Below, piece after piece: positions 32,572 to 40,435 of a DNA stretch of 46,507 bases (the stretch's first letter is position 1; each line of letters opens with the position of its first letter). Source of the stretch: Pseudomonadota bacterium (GTDB lineage Bacteria; Bdellovibrionota; FAC87; UBA2466); the NCBI GenBank assembly GCA_009927005.1, contig RFNV01000298.1:1-46507 (forward strand), written 5' to 3'. Under the pieces are notes generated by a model. The model did not search any database. It was not told where the DNA came from and saw only the letters and a list, made by a program, of their open reading frames with translations. The position numbers and the translations under genes are program-made.

Positions 32572-34394
32572 GATTGTTTCTTCTCCCCTTTTCTTATTTC
32601 CTGAATTCCGTTCCCTACCGGGTTAAGCTTTTCCTTGGCAGTTCAATAGGGCTAGTTCTCTTTCATATCTTTCGGTTCAGGCGTTCCATTATCATTGGAA
32701 ATCTGACTCGCGCTTTTGGAAGTGAAAAAAAACCTGAGGAAATTAGAGAGCTCGCCAAGCAAAATTACATTCACTACGCACTTGTTTTGCTTGAGTGGAT
32801 AGAGTCTCTTGTTTGGACTTCAGAAGACTTTAGAACAAAGACTGACCTTTTTTGGGATCCAGTTAAAGAGCAAATGGCCCTCAATAGGGGAGGGTTCCTC
32901 CTAACAAGTCATTTGGGCAACTGGGAGTTTGCCATCCAGTCTGCTTCTGCCCATGGGATGCCTTGCGATATTATCGTAAAACGCCAGCAAACACAGGTTG
33001 CCCAGCAGTTTCTTAACTGGTTTCGTACTCGTTTTGGGGCTCGAGAGATCTACGAGTCCGGGACCATCCGGGATATTTTTGACTCCCTGGGAAGAAAGCG
33101 TTTCGTAGTGTTTGTGTTGGATCAGTTTATGGGGCCACCGATAGGCTTACCGGTGACTTTTTTTGGGCTGGAGGCCGGCACGGCGGCGGGACTTGCTCTT
33201 ATCACTGAAAAAAGTAAAAATTCACTTTTCACAGCTTACAGTTACCGTGGAAGGAATGGAAAAATTCAAGTCCATATTGAAAAATTAGAAGAAATGGCTA
33301 CCCAAGCGGTTAGGCGCGAACAACGTCTTTATGAAAAGACCCAATCGTATAATGACACGATTGAGAAACAGGTTAGGCAATTCCCAGAGCAATGGCTGTG
33401 GTTGCACAAGCGATGGAAACCCTTTCGGGGCGAATCTCGATGGAAGCTTAAGCCGATCGTTTTGGCTTTCGTACTGGGTTTAATGCTTCCAGGCTGTTCT
33501 TCGCAGAAAATTTCAGCGACTCCTACAGGCATTGAGATTCCACCCGATCCAACCATTGCTGTACCAACTTATGGTCAAGTGGATTCGACTGAAGCAACTC
33601 CCGTTGTTTTAGAAAAAAAGATAAAAAAGACCGAAGTTAAAAGTGTCCCGAAAAAGGCTCAATCGAAAGTATCCTTTTCAATAGTACCAGTAGATAAAGT
33701 TCCCTTCGAACTGGGGGAGCGAATGGTAATTGATCTCACTTGGCTTTCTCTTCCAGCCGGTAAGGGGGTTCTGGAAGTTAGGGAAGGACCAGAATTTCAT
33801 GGGCGGCCCAGTTTTCATTTGTGGGGTAATGTTCTTTCTTCAAAAATGGTCGACACCATTTATCACGTAGATAACACGATTGAATCATTCATTGATAAGT
33901 CTGGCTTCATTCCCTATAAATTTTTACTTTCCATGTTTGAGACGGCACAGAAAAAAGAAACCCGGGTTGTTTTCGATCACCCTAATGAAAAAGCTTTTTA
34001 TTGGTCCAAGAGAATTTCTCAGAAGTGGGGAGATCAGGACATCGATCGGACGGATTCCATGCCGCCCCAGTCTCGGGACATGTTTAGCGCCTTATATTAT
34101 GCACGGGCGCTTAACTATGAACTAAATAAAAAACAACAGTTCTGGATTTACGAAAACGGTCAAAACCTAAATGTAGAGCTTACTCCGGTTGCCAAAGAGA
34201 TAGTTACCAGTGGGGCTGGCGTTTTTCAGTGTTGGAAGATTAGGGTGGATGTAAAGCTAAACAATGTTTTAAGGCCTACGGGAGATCTCTTCATGTGGCT
34301 AAGTGACGATTCCAAAAAATACTTGGTCCGATTTGATGCCAAGGTAAAAATTGGTTCTTTATTGGGAAGGCTGGTCTCTATTAAGGAGCAGTGA
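32565..34394 (+). CDS. LpxL/HtrB-type acyltransferase fused to lipoprotein-like DUF3108 domain
   Basis: 609 residues. Residues 1-~288 are a complete lipid A acyltransferase of the LpxL/LpxM family: hydrophobic N-terminal anchor, HLGNWE (His116 and Glu121 of the HX4D/E motif), FVLDQFMGPP, and the family end EQWLWLHKRWKPF. Directly behind lies a hydrophobic segment with a lipobox-like LPGC (residues 297-311, Cys311), a Pro/Lys linker, and a C-terminal domain (about 380-600) of DUF3108 type (FELGERMVIDLTWLSLPAGK, DNTIESFIDKSGFIPYKFLL). Reading frame and coding character are continuous, with no ATG/GTG start in between. The first half should work at the cytoplasmic face and the second in the periplasm. 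Confidence 0.85.
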   Translation: MLRLFLLPFSYFLNSVPYRVKLFLGSSIGLVLFHIFRFRRSIIIGNLTRAFGSEKKPEEIRELAKQNYIHYALVLLEWIESLVWTSEDFRTKTDLFWDPVKEQMALNRGGFLLTSHLGNWEFAIQSASAHGMPCDIIVKRQQTQVAQQFLNWFRTRFGAREIYESGTIRDIFDSLGRKRFVVFVLDQFMGPPIGLPVTFFGLEAGTAAGLALITEKSKNSLFTAYSYRGRNGKIQVHIEKLEEMATQAVRREQRLYEKTQSYNDTIEKQVRQFPEQWLWLHKRWKPFRGESRWKLKPIVLAFVLGLMLPGCSSQKISATPTGIEIPPDPTIAVPTYGQVDSTEATPVVLEKKIKKTEVKSVPKKAQSKVSFSIVPVDKVPFELGERMVIDLTWLSLPAGKGVLEVREGPEFHGRPSFHLWGNVLSSKMVDTIYHVDNTIESFIDKSGFIPYKFLLSMFETAQKKETRVVFDHPNEKAFYWSKRISQKWGDQDIDRTDSMPPQSRDMFSALYYARALNYELNKKQQFWIYENGQNLNVELTPVAKEIVTSGAGVFQCWKIRVDVKLNNVLRPTGDLFMWLSDDSKKYLVRFDAKVKIGSLLGRLVSIKEQ

Positions 34395-34396
34395 GC

Positions 34397-35092
34397 ATGG
34401 TAAAAAAGCATTCCAAAAAAGGGTTTATTATTGCGATTGATGGTCCTGCAGGTGCTGGCAAGTCCACGGTGAGTCGCTTATTGGCTGAAGAGTTACAGGG
34501 CATGTTACTCGACACGGGAGCAATGTATCGAAGCGTTGCTTATTTTGGATTACGAGCTGGGGCCAAAACGGAAAGAGATTTCGCAATTACGGCCCGAGCA
34601 TTAACTTTCCAGCCAAGCTCCGATCGTAGACACTTACTAGTAAACGGAATTGATCTGGGGTTGAAACTGAGAAGTCCTAAAGTGAGTCAAGCTGCTTCGT
34701 CAGTCAGTCGATTCAAATCTGTTCGGGATGCCCTAACCAGAAGACAACGCAACTTAGGGAAGAGTTGGAGCAGAAAGTTTCCTGTTGTTTTAGAGGGAAG
34801 AGACATTGGGACTGCAGTGTTTCCTCAAGCTGATTACAAATTTTATGTTACAGCGGATCCCAAAGTCAGAGCACTACGGCGGTTTAAACAGTTAAAAAAA
34901 ACCGGTACTAAGATTAAATTATCTGAAATTTTAAAACAGAACCGGCAACGAGACGAACAAGATTCAACAAGAAAACACGCTCCGCTCAAATGTGCTGCCG
35001 ATGCGGTTGTCGTAGATACTTCAAGAATGGGAATTGTGCAGGTGGTAAAATTTATGGCTGATCACGTTCGGGCTCATCGCCAACTAGTCTAA
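34397..35092 (+). CDS. cmk: Cytidylate kinase
   Basis: 231 residues from the ATG at 34397, chosen because AAGGAG lies eight bases upstream; a GTG at 34391 would lie too close. P-loop GPAGAGKST (about 16-24), LLDTGAMYRSVAYFGLRAGA, EGRDIGTAVFPQADYKFYVT and RDEQDSTRKHAPLKCAADAV, followed by the VVDTS end, are all family hallmarks. It phosphorylates CMP/dCMP to the diphosphates. It is the last gene of the lipid A operon; the stop lies against the convergent spoVG stop. Confidence 0.93.
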   Translation: MVKKHSKKGFIIAIDGPAGAGKSTVSRLLAEELQGMLLDTGAMYRSVAYFGLRAGAKTERDFAITARALTFQPSSDRRHLLVNGIDLGLKLRSPKVSQAASSVSRFKSVRDALTRRQRNLGKSWSRKFPVVLEGRDIGTAVFPQADYKFYVTADPKVRALRRFKQLKKTGTKIKLSEILKQNRQRDEQDSTRKHAPLKCAADAVVVDTSRMGIVQVVKFMADHVRAHRQLV

Positions 35093-35422
35093 TCAAGGAC
35101 CTTCATCGTCGTAGTCTCTCTTTTTCTGTCCGAGAACTTTCATGCTTTCAGCAGCGGCCGAGGACATTCTTTTTAATTCTTCCTCATAAACCTGAAGAAT
35201 CTTTTTTTCAATGGAAGCTCTCAGTTCGCTATTAAGCGGATGGGCAATGTCTCTGAAAGTGCCATCTTTTCGTTTCTTGCTCGGCATCGCTACAAAAAGG
35301 CCTGTGTTTCCATTGATGATTTTTAGATCGCGAACAACAAAACAGTTGTCGAAGATAATCGTGACGTAGGCTTTTAGTTTGTCCTCGTTAACTGGAAAAA
35401 CTTTTACTTCTGTGATTTCCAT
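35093..35422 (-). CDS. spoVG: SpoVG family nucleic-acid-binding regulator
   Basis: 109 residues with AAGGAG in front of the ATG. Essentially the whole conserved domain is present: MEITEVKVFPVNEDKLKAYV, TIIFDNCFVVRDLKIINGN, LFVAMPSKKRKDGTFRDIAH and HPLNSELRASIEKKIL, followed by a short variable charged tail. SpoVG binds DNA and RNA site-specifically and acts as a regulator in Firmicutes and spirochaetes; its targets here are unknown. It may share a promoter region with nothing else: ispE reads toward it from 43 bases upstream. Confidence 0.95.
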   Translation of the reverse strand: MEITEVKVFPVNEDKLKAYVTIIFDNCFVVRDLKIINGNTGLFVAMPSKKRKDGTFRDIAHPLNSELRASIEKKILQVYEEELKRMSSAAAESMKVLGQKKRDYDDEGP

Positions 35423-35464
35423 GTTGTCTCCTTATGAAGCAATCTCAGTTGAAACTCTACGAAG

Positions 35465-36343
35465 CTAATAAGTTTCTGCAAGCACACTCCTACAAGGGAG
35501 ATCTCGGCACAAATTCTGTAATTCTTTAGCAGCTTCTGCTCTTTTTTCTTTGCTGGGGTAAACGGCAAAACAGGTAGATCCGGTTCCAGATAAGCCAGAA
35601 TAGAGGGGGCCAGTTATTCTTAAGGATTCCAAGGCTCTAGAAATTTCCGAGGATTGTGACGCCGCGAGTGGTTCCAAATCGTTTTTCGTACATTCTAAAA
35701 ATCGATGCAAAGAAATGAAATCCCAAGTCTGTTTGATATCCATAGGCGTCGACGGACTAAACGGAAGATTGCTTTCCCGAAATAGTTTAAACAAGAGAGG
35801 AGTCGGAGTAGCAAAGGGAAACAAAAGCAGAAGAAAATAAAAACTATCCTTCGTTCCTGGGTGCAACAAGAGAGGGTTTCGAACCTCACCTACCCCCGTA
35901 ACCCATGATGGAGTCGGATTTAAAAAAAATGAAACATCAGCTCCGGCTTGTTTCGCCAGGTGTTCTGCCTGAGTCTGCGTAATTTCGTTTTGATCACAAA
36001 GATACCGAAGGAGGCTACCTACATTCGAAGATACTCCGCCGAGCCCACTACCGATCGGGATTCTTTTTTTTATCTCAACGGAAAGTCCGCGCGAGGGCTT
36101 CCAGCCAAATCCTCCCAACAAAAGCGTCCCGACCAGATTTTCTTCCCCTTGGTGTAACGAAACATTTCTAAAGACAGCATCTTCAGACCAAGCGCAGGAA
36201 AGGGACGACAAAGAAGAAGGTTGAATCAGAAGTTCATCTTGAAATGAGATTGGCCAGAAAAGACTCTCTAGAAGGTGATAACCATCTGATCTTCTGCCGA
36301 CTATTCGAAGGCCCAGATTTAATTTTGCGGGGGCAGACCACAT
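35465..36343 (-). CDS. ispE: 4-diphosphocytidyl-2-C-methyl-D-erythritol kinase IspE
   Basis: 292 residues. GHMP-kinase features are clear: APAKLNLGLRIVGRRSDGYHLLES at the start (shown in part: APAKLNLGL, SDGYH), the ATP loop IPIGSGLGGVSSNVGSLLRYL, the QAGADVSFFLNP stretch with the catalytic Asp, and the C-terminal SGLSGTGSTCFAVYPS. It phosphorylates CDP-methylerythritol in the MEP isoprenoid pathway. It lies 43 bases upstream of spoVG and may be cotranscribed with it; the 257-base gap upstream is described separately. Confidence 0.92.
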   Translation of the reverse strand: MWSAPAKLNLGLRIVGRRSDGYHLLESLFWPISFQDELLIQPSSLSSLSCAWSEDAVFRNVSLHQGEENLVGTLLLGGFGWKPSRGLSVEIKKRIPIGSGLGGVSSNVGSLLRYLCDQNEITQTQAEHLAKQAGADVSFFLNPTPSWVTGVGEVRNPLLLHPGTKDSFYFLLLLFPFATPTPLLFKLFRESNLPFSPSTPMDIKQTWDFISLHRFLECTKNDLEPLAASQSSEISRALESLRITGPLYSGLSGTGSTCFAVYPSKEKRAEAAKELQNLCRDLPCRSVLAETY

Positions 36344-36427
36344 ATCTAACGATTTATCAGCTGCTTACTTGTTTTGCACCAGCGGAAGCCGCGCTTTAGT
36401 CTGAGAGTTTCAAGCACTTAACCCTCT

Positions 36428-36462
36428 GGTCCTCACTGAAGATCCAAACAGTGGTCAGGACC
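36428..36462. repeat. Imperfect inverted repeat upstream of ispE
   Basis: GGTCCT + CACTG (36428-36438) pairs with CAGTG + AGGACC (36449-36462), with a GTC bulge on the right arm and a 10-base loop. It sits in the 257-base gap between ispE (minus) and the gene at 36601 (plus). No T-tract follows on either strand. It could be an operator or an RNA leader structure; I see no known motif. Confidence 0.4.
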
Positions 36463-36496
36463 TTCTCAAAAAGCCCCAAAAGGGAAAAGAAAAACA

Positions 36497-36574
36497 ATGG
36501 AATATCAAGCAGTTAATTACGACCCCTCGGGCATAAGCCTTGTATTTCAAGGGAAGGCCGTAGTCACGGACTAA
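36497..36574 (+). CDS. Possible 25-residue small ORF
   Basis: An ATG-to-TAA frame in the gap between ispE and 36601 encodes MEYQAVNYDPSGISLVFQGK plus five more residues. The composition is protein-like rather than random and the start lies behind an A/G-rich stretch, but there is no good Shine-Dalgarno and no conservation can be tested here. It is listed because nothing else explains this stretch. Confidence 0.2.
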   Translation: MEYQAVNYDPSGISLVFQGKAVVTD

Positions 36575-36600
36575 ACGGCAGAGGGGATGCATTCGAAAAA

Positions 36601-36891
36601 ATGAGGAACAAGCTACAGTACCTCTACAGTATTTCTGTTTTGATGGGAGTCTTGGCGAGTTCTTATTTTATGGTCGAGCAAAAACCAGGCAGACTTACGA
36701 CTTTACGTCCCTCAGAAGGGGTCAGCTACAGGGCTGAAGCAACGCTTGCGCCCCAAGGATTAGATCAGTTGCTCCAATTTGAGACTCAAATTAAGGCTAT
36801 CGAAGAAAAATCTCAGCCGAATCAAAATCGACAACTAACTGAGTCTCAAAGGAAAAAATCGACCCGAAACCACAGCCATCCTACGGATTAA
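36601..36891 (+). CDS. Hypothetical small membrane-anchored protein
   Basis: 96 residues. One N-terminal hydrophobic segment (YLYSISVLMGVLASSYFMV) is followed by a polar, Gln/Lys-rich tail, so it is probably inserted once in the inner membrane with the tail in the periplasm. I recognise no family. AGGGG lies about 15 bases before the ATG, which is long for a ribosome site. The lpxH-like gene starts 46 bases downstream. Confidence 0.5.
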   Translation: MRNKLQYLYSISVLMGVLASSYFMVEQKPGRLTTLRPSEGVSYRAEATLAPQGLDQLLQFETQIKAIEEKSQPNQNRQLTESQRKKSTRNHSHPTD

Positions 36892-36937
36892 AGCCATCGC
36901 TTGCCATTCCCGCTTAAGTTGCTAGAACCTTTCAATT

Positions 36938-37684
36938 GTGAGCGCAATATTTCTATCAGATGTTCATTTGCAGGATGCCACCAGCGTAAAAACTCGGCTG
37001 GTCATTCGATTTTTTCAGGAAGTCGCCTCACAATTTAAAAACATCTATATTTTGGGGGATCTTTTTGATGTTTGGCCTGGTACGACCCCCTTCCTCATCG
37101 AGCGGTTCAAGCCCGTAACGGACGTTCTTCGCTCTCTTTCTCAACAAGGGCATGAAGTTCATTATCTGGAGGGAAATCATGACTTCAGATTAGGTTCTTA
37201 TTTTTCTGATGACCTTGGGATCAAGGTTCACACTGATGAATTGTCCATAACTTTAGGCGATAAGAAAGTTTATTTAGCACATGGGGATCTCGGCAATCCC
37301 TCAGAACGAGGTTATCGACTCCTACGAAGTCTATTACGACAGGATCTTCTTCATTTGGCGCTAAGACCGGTTCCACCAAAATGGATTTTTGATCTGGGAG
37401 TCAAAACATCCGGAGCCAGTCGTCGATATCAAGAGACGAAAGATTATCCCCAGGGGGCGACTCGAATTCGGCAAATTTACCGCGCTTCTGCTGAAAAGAT
37501 ATTTTATCAAGGCTATGATGTGGTGGTCATGGGTCATACTCATCTGCCTGACGATGTGACCACAATCATAAACGGACGTAAGTGTCGCTACATAAACACC
37601 GGGGACTGGGTTCAAAATTTTACCTATCTTGAGTTTGATGGCTCCGACTTTTATACTAAATCACATCCGATGACGGATTTGTGA
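36938..37684 (+). CDS. lpxH: LpxH-like UDP-2,3-diacylglucosamine diphosphatase (metallophosphoesterase)
   Basis: 248 residues from a GTG, a length close to E. coli LpxH. The calcineurin-like metal motifs are complete: FLSDVHL, LGDLFDVW, EGNHDFR, AHGD and MGHTHLPD. LpxH cleaves UDP-2,3-diacylglucosamine to lipid X and UMP, the step between LpxD and LpxB, and the gene lies 2.5 kb downstream of the lpx operon, which encodes no LpxI or LpxG. YbbF-like relatives with other substrates exist, so the precise activity is inferred. It is followed after 13 bases by the GH42-like gene. Confidence 0.8.
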   Translation: MSAIFLSDVHLQDATSVKTRLVIRFFQEVASQFKNIYILGDLFDVWPGTTPFLIERFKPVTDVLRSLSQQGHEVHYLEGNHDFRLGSYFSDDLGIKVHTDELSITLGDKKVYLAHGDLGNPSERGYRLLRSLLRQDLLHLALRPVPPKWIFDLGVKTSGASRRYQETKDYPQGATRIRQIYRASAEKIFYQGYDVVVMGHTHLPDDVTTIINGRKCRYINTGDWVQNFTYLEFDGSDFYTKSHPMTDL

Positions 37685-37697
37685 CGGAGACCTTAGA

Positions 37698-38876
37698 TTG
37701 CACTTTTTTGATTATGCCAATTTACCCACGGGGGACTGGACCGCTCATTTACAGGAGCTCAACCGAGTGTCTTCTAGAGGTGTCCTCGTTCGAGTTTTTT
37801 GGGGAGACCACGAGTCCCTGCAGGGAGTTCGAGATTTTCATTCAAAATCACGACTCAAATTAGAAAAAGTTTGTGCTCTAGCGCACTCGCTACAAATTCC
37901 ACTTCATTTTCGATTTGGTTTTAGCGTTGAAAAACGATCTTTTCCAGAATGGACGCGTCAGCTTTTACCTCAAGCCCTGGTATCCCGTAAGACCGAAGAT
38001 GACTTAATCAGTCGATGGGAATTTATTCGAATCCCCTCTTTTAGAAATGACGAGGTTCGAAAGGGGTTTGTGAGTTTTCTGTCCGAGGCGCTTTCAATCC
38101 TCAGTTTGCACCGGGCTCCCGAGGGCAGTGTCCAAAGCGCATCCTTTGACTGGGGTAGTTTGATTTCAGATTCTTGCCCAATGGACCCCACTTTCATTGA
38201 ACACGAACTCGCACAACGGTACGGATCTATAGAGAGGTTTAATTCTTTATTTCAAACCAGTTTTAATAACTTTCAGGCTGTCTCAAAGCCAACTGGGCTA
38301 AAGACCATCATGGCTAAGCGGCCATGGATTGCGTTTTGGGAATACAAGTCTTTAAAAGCCAAAGCATTCCAGATTTGGGAAGGGGAACTCAAAGCTATTT
38401 TTGAACAAACCCAACTTCCTTGGATTTCCTCTTCGACCCCTCTGGCTCCAGTCGGTGGTGTTAATAATATTGTGATTGATGACACACTCCTTGAGCTCAA
38501 CGATGATCAAAGCAGTTTTCATCCTGTACTTGTCCAGGGGGAGACAGATCCCAACTCTCTGAGAGCTTTCCGAGTTGCAGAAATGCTAAAAATCGAAGCG
38601 GCTTCCTTTGGCGAAAAGCTCTCGTGGTTAAGTTCTTGGACGCCAACTGCGGAGAGCAAAGTCTGTGTGTTTATTTGTTCTAAGTTTATTTCGCGAAGAG
38701 CATACACCAACCTTAACAGTTTTATCGAATCAGGGGGCAAAGTAGTCTTCCCACTTGGGATACCAAAGTGGGACGAAAATATGGAGTCCCTCCAATGGAA
38801 ATTAGGTTCGCTCTCTGAGCAGCCCTGGGAAGTGAAAGAAAACTTTTATGAAAAGTTGAGGGAATGCTTCGTATGA
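37698..38876 (+). CDS. Divergent GH42-like (TIM-barrel) protein
   Basis: 392 residues from a TTG with GGAG about eight bases upstream. The first part (HLQELNRVSSRGVLVRVFWG) recalls the first strand of beta-galactosidase-type barrels, and residues 168-195 (EHELAQRYGSIERFNSLFQT, SFNNFQAV) resemble the GH42 segment around LxxxYGsxxxLNxxwgTxf. A C-terminal part with AYTNLNSFIESGGKVVFPLG looks like the glutamine-amidotransferase-like trimerisation domain of GH42. No catalytic Glu pair could be placed with confidence, so it may be an altered or inactive hydrolase. It follows lpxH and overlaps the next gene by 13 bases. Confidence 0.5.
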   Translation: MHFFDYANLPTGDWTAHLQELNRVSSRGVLVRVFWGDHESLQGVRDFHSKSRLKLEKVCALAHSLQIPLHFRFGFSVEKRSFPEWTRQLLPQALVSRKTEDDLISRWEFIRIPSFRNDEVRKGFVSFLSEALSILSLHRAPEGSVQSASFDWGSLISDSCPMDPTFIEHELAQRYGSIERFNSLFQTSFNNFQAVSKPTGLKTIMAKRPWIAFWEYKSLKAKAFQIWEGELKAIFEQTQLPWISSSTPLAPVGGVNNIVIDDTLLELNDDQSSFHPVLVQGETDPNSLRAFRVAEMLKIEAASFGEKLSWLSSWTPTAESKVCVFICSKFISRRAYTNLNSFIESGGKVVFPLGIPKWDENMESLQWKLGSLSEQPWEVKENFYEKLRECFV

Positions 38877-39580
38877 TGCTCTTCCAGCGAATCTTTGCAA
38901 AAGAACTCAACCCATCAAATCGCTGGGCTGTTATTCAGCGCTTGGGATTTTATCGAGAAAATTTTGTATTTTCTGAGGAGTTGCCGGGCAACACCCTGAG
39001 AATTTTGTCTTTTGAAAATGGAAAGGTTCGTGCTCTCCTTGAGGCGAATGCTTCGACTTCTACTCCCCAAGTAGTCTTGAGGCACTCGGTTACTTTACCT
39101 GAACGAGCGCCCGAACAAGAGACTGCGCTCACAGACTGGCTCCTGCCCTTCCCCTGGTCTTCGATTCTTTCAAAAGCCACCAGACCGGAGGCTCAACTGG
39201 ACTTTTCCGATCCGGGCCTTAGAACTAGCTGCGATCGACTTAAGGCCACATTTCAGAAACTGGAATCTGTATTGACTCAGAACGAAGTGGCTTGTGTTCA
39301 AATGGAAAACTCTGGTTCCCTGGATGCGCTCCTCTTCCACTGCGTGAGGGGAAAAATCATTCGGGCCAGCTTTTTACCGGGTTTTGTTTTGAGTGAGCAC
39401 CAAAAAGATCTTAGCCAAACCTCTTATTCAGTAACTACCCTTCCGACTGACAACCCCCTGAATCTAAAGGGGTTTGAGCTTGCCTTCTGGCAGCTTGAAA
39501 AAACGGTCGAAAACCAGAAAACCTTCAAGAACTTACCCACCTGGGGTGAGTCCAGCTTAGATATCCCTTTAGAGTTGTAA
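38864..39580 (+). CDS. Hypothetical protein coupled to the GH42-like gene
   Basis: 238 residues, overlapping the preceding gene by 13 bases, so surely cotranslated. There is no signal peptide or membrane segment. The composition is mixed with beta-strand-like stretches (RWAVIQRLGFYRENFVFSEE, TLRILSFENGKVRALLEA) and a conserved-looking VACVQMENSGSLDALLFHCV. I recognise no family. The start may be any of three closely spaced ATG codons. Confidence 0.55.
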   Translation: MLRMMLFQRIFAKELNPSNRWAVIQRLGFYRENFVFSEELPGNTLRILSFENGKVRALLEANASTSTPQVVLRHSVTLPERAPEQETALTDWLLPFPWSSILSKATRPEAQLDFSDPGLRTSCDRLKATFQKLESVLTQNEVACVQMENSGSLDALLFHCVRGKIIRASFLPGFVLSEHQKDLSQTSYSVTTLPTDNPLNLKGFELAFWQLEKTVENQKTFKNLPTWGESSLDIPLEL

Positions 39581-39640
39581 AGGTTGGGAACTCCTGTTAG
39601 ATCTCCAAGGCTTAGAAATAACCTTGCTCTAAGTTTTTAG

Positions 39641-39669
39641 GGCCGTGGGGCGAAAAGTCGCCCCTGTCC
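39641..39669 (+). promoter_or_regulatory. Hairpin leader in front of rpsF (candidate S6:S18-type element)
   Basis: A perfect 7-bp stem GGGGCGA / TCGCCCC (39647-39653 with 39658-39664) with an AAAG tetraloop is preceded by CCG (39643-39645) on the 5' side and closes two bases before a GG/CC outer pair. It ends just before the rpsF ribosome site (AAGGAG, 39671-39676). A CCG trinucleotide beside a stem, directly upstream of the S6 start, is what the S6:S18 autoregulatory mRNA element shows. No T-tract follows, so it is not a terminator. Confidence 0.5.
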
Positions 39670-39684
39670 ATAAGGAGAAATAGA

Positions 39685-40104
39685 ATGTCTTATAGCACGA
39701 GTAATACCTACGAAACCGTTTACATCTTGAAGTCTGGTTTGCCAGAAGCCGAGGCAAATGCCATTCATCAAAAAGTTGATAACGTGATTGAAAAATTTAG
39801 CGGTAAAGTTGTTAACCGCGATAACTGGGGCCTGACTCATTTAGCCTATCCTATCAACGATGAAACCATGGGAAGTTACTCTGTGGTGGTTTACAAAGGT
39901 AAATCTGGAGTTGTTGAAGAAATTGAGCGCCACTTCAAAATTTTAGGCGAAGTTATTCGTTTCATCACAGTTCAAGTTGAAGCCGATTACGACTACACGA
40001 AAATCAAAAAGCAGATCACTTTAGCTGAAGAAGAAATGAAGAAAAACCGAGAGGCAAAAGAGCAACGAAAGCGTGCTCAACACCAGCCACAACAACAGGC
40101 TTAA
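39685..40104 (+). CDS. rpsF: 30S ribosomal protein S6
   Basis: 139 residues with AAGGAG in good position. The start YETVYILKSGLPEAEANAIH, then WGLTHLAYPINDETMGSY and the ferredoxin-like core identify bS6. The C-terminal tail is extended and charged (KKNREAKEQRKRAQHQPQQQ), as in several deltaproteobacteria-like lineages. S6 binds 16S rRNA together with S18 in the platform of the small subunit. It heads a four-gene operon from which rpsR is missing. Confidence 0.96.
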   Translation: MSYSTSNTYETVYILKSGLPEAEANAIHQKVDNVIEKFSGKVVNRDNWGLTHLAYPINDETMGSYSVVVYKGKSGVVEEIERHFKILGEVIRFITVQVEADYDYTKIKKQITLAEEEMKKNREAKEQRKRAQHQPQQQA

Positions 40105-40111
40105 TTCACAC

Positions 40112-40435
40112 TTGAAACTTTCTTCTGCTGAGAGAAACGAAGTGTTTCTAGTGGGCAAGGTGAGTCAGGTGGGCTCGCTTCGCTACACTCCTTCTGGAGT
40201 GCCCGTGGGAGAAATTGTGATCGCTGTAAAGCAGTCTCATTTGGAGGTAACCAACATGGGGTACTTCGATGTGGTACTTTCGGGGCAACTAGCTGAGCAC
40301 TGGTTCTCTCAATTGAAAGTGGGATTGAATCTGGAAATCTCTGGTCAGCTTTGGAGTCGAAACTTTCGGAATCGACAGGGGGTCTCACAAAAAGAGACCA
40401 AAATTTTAGCGAGCGTTTTAAATGAGAGTCGTTAA
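40112..40435 (+). CDS. Single-strand DNA-binding OB-fold protein (PriB/SSB-like)
   Basis: 107 residues from a TTG at 40112; GTGs in frame at 40073 and 40142 are alternatives, so the start is uncertain. The core NEVFLVGKVSQVGSLRYTPS, GVPVGEIVIAVKQS and FDVVLSGQLAEHWFSQLKVG is an SSB/PriB OB fold, and the position between rpsF and rplI is the usual one for priB. It probably binds single-stranded DNA during replication restart. It overlaps the next gene by 14 bases. Confidence 0.75.
   Translation: MKLSSAERNEVFLVGKVSQVGSLRYTPSGVPVGEIVIAVKQSHLEVTNMGYFDVVLSGQLAEHWFSQLKVGLNLEISGQLWSRNFRNRQGVSQKETKILASVLNESR

Noticed and set aside
36400-36480. Possible tRNA in the ispE upstream gap
   Set aside because: No T-loop GTTCRA sequence, no cloverleaf and no CCA end; only a single bulged hairpin is visible.
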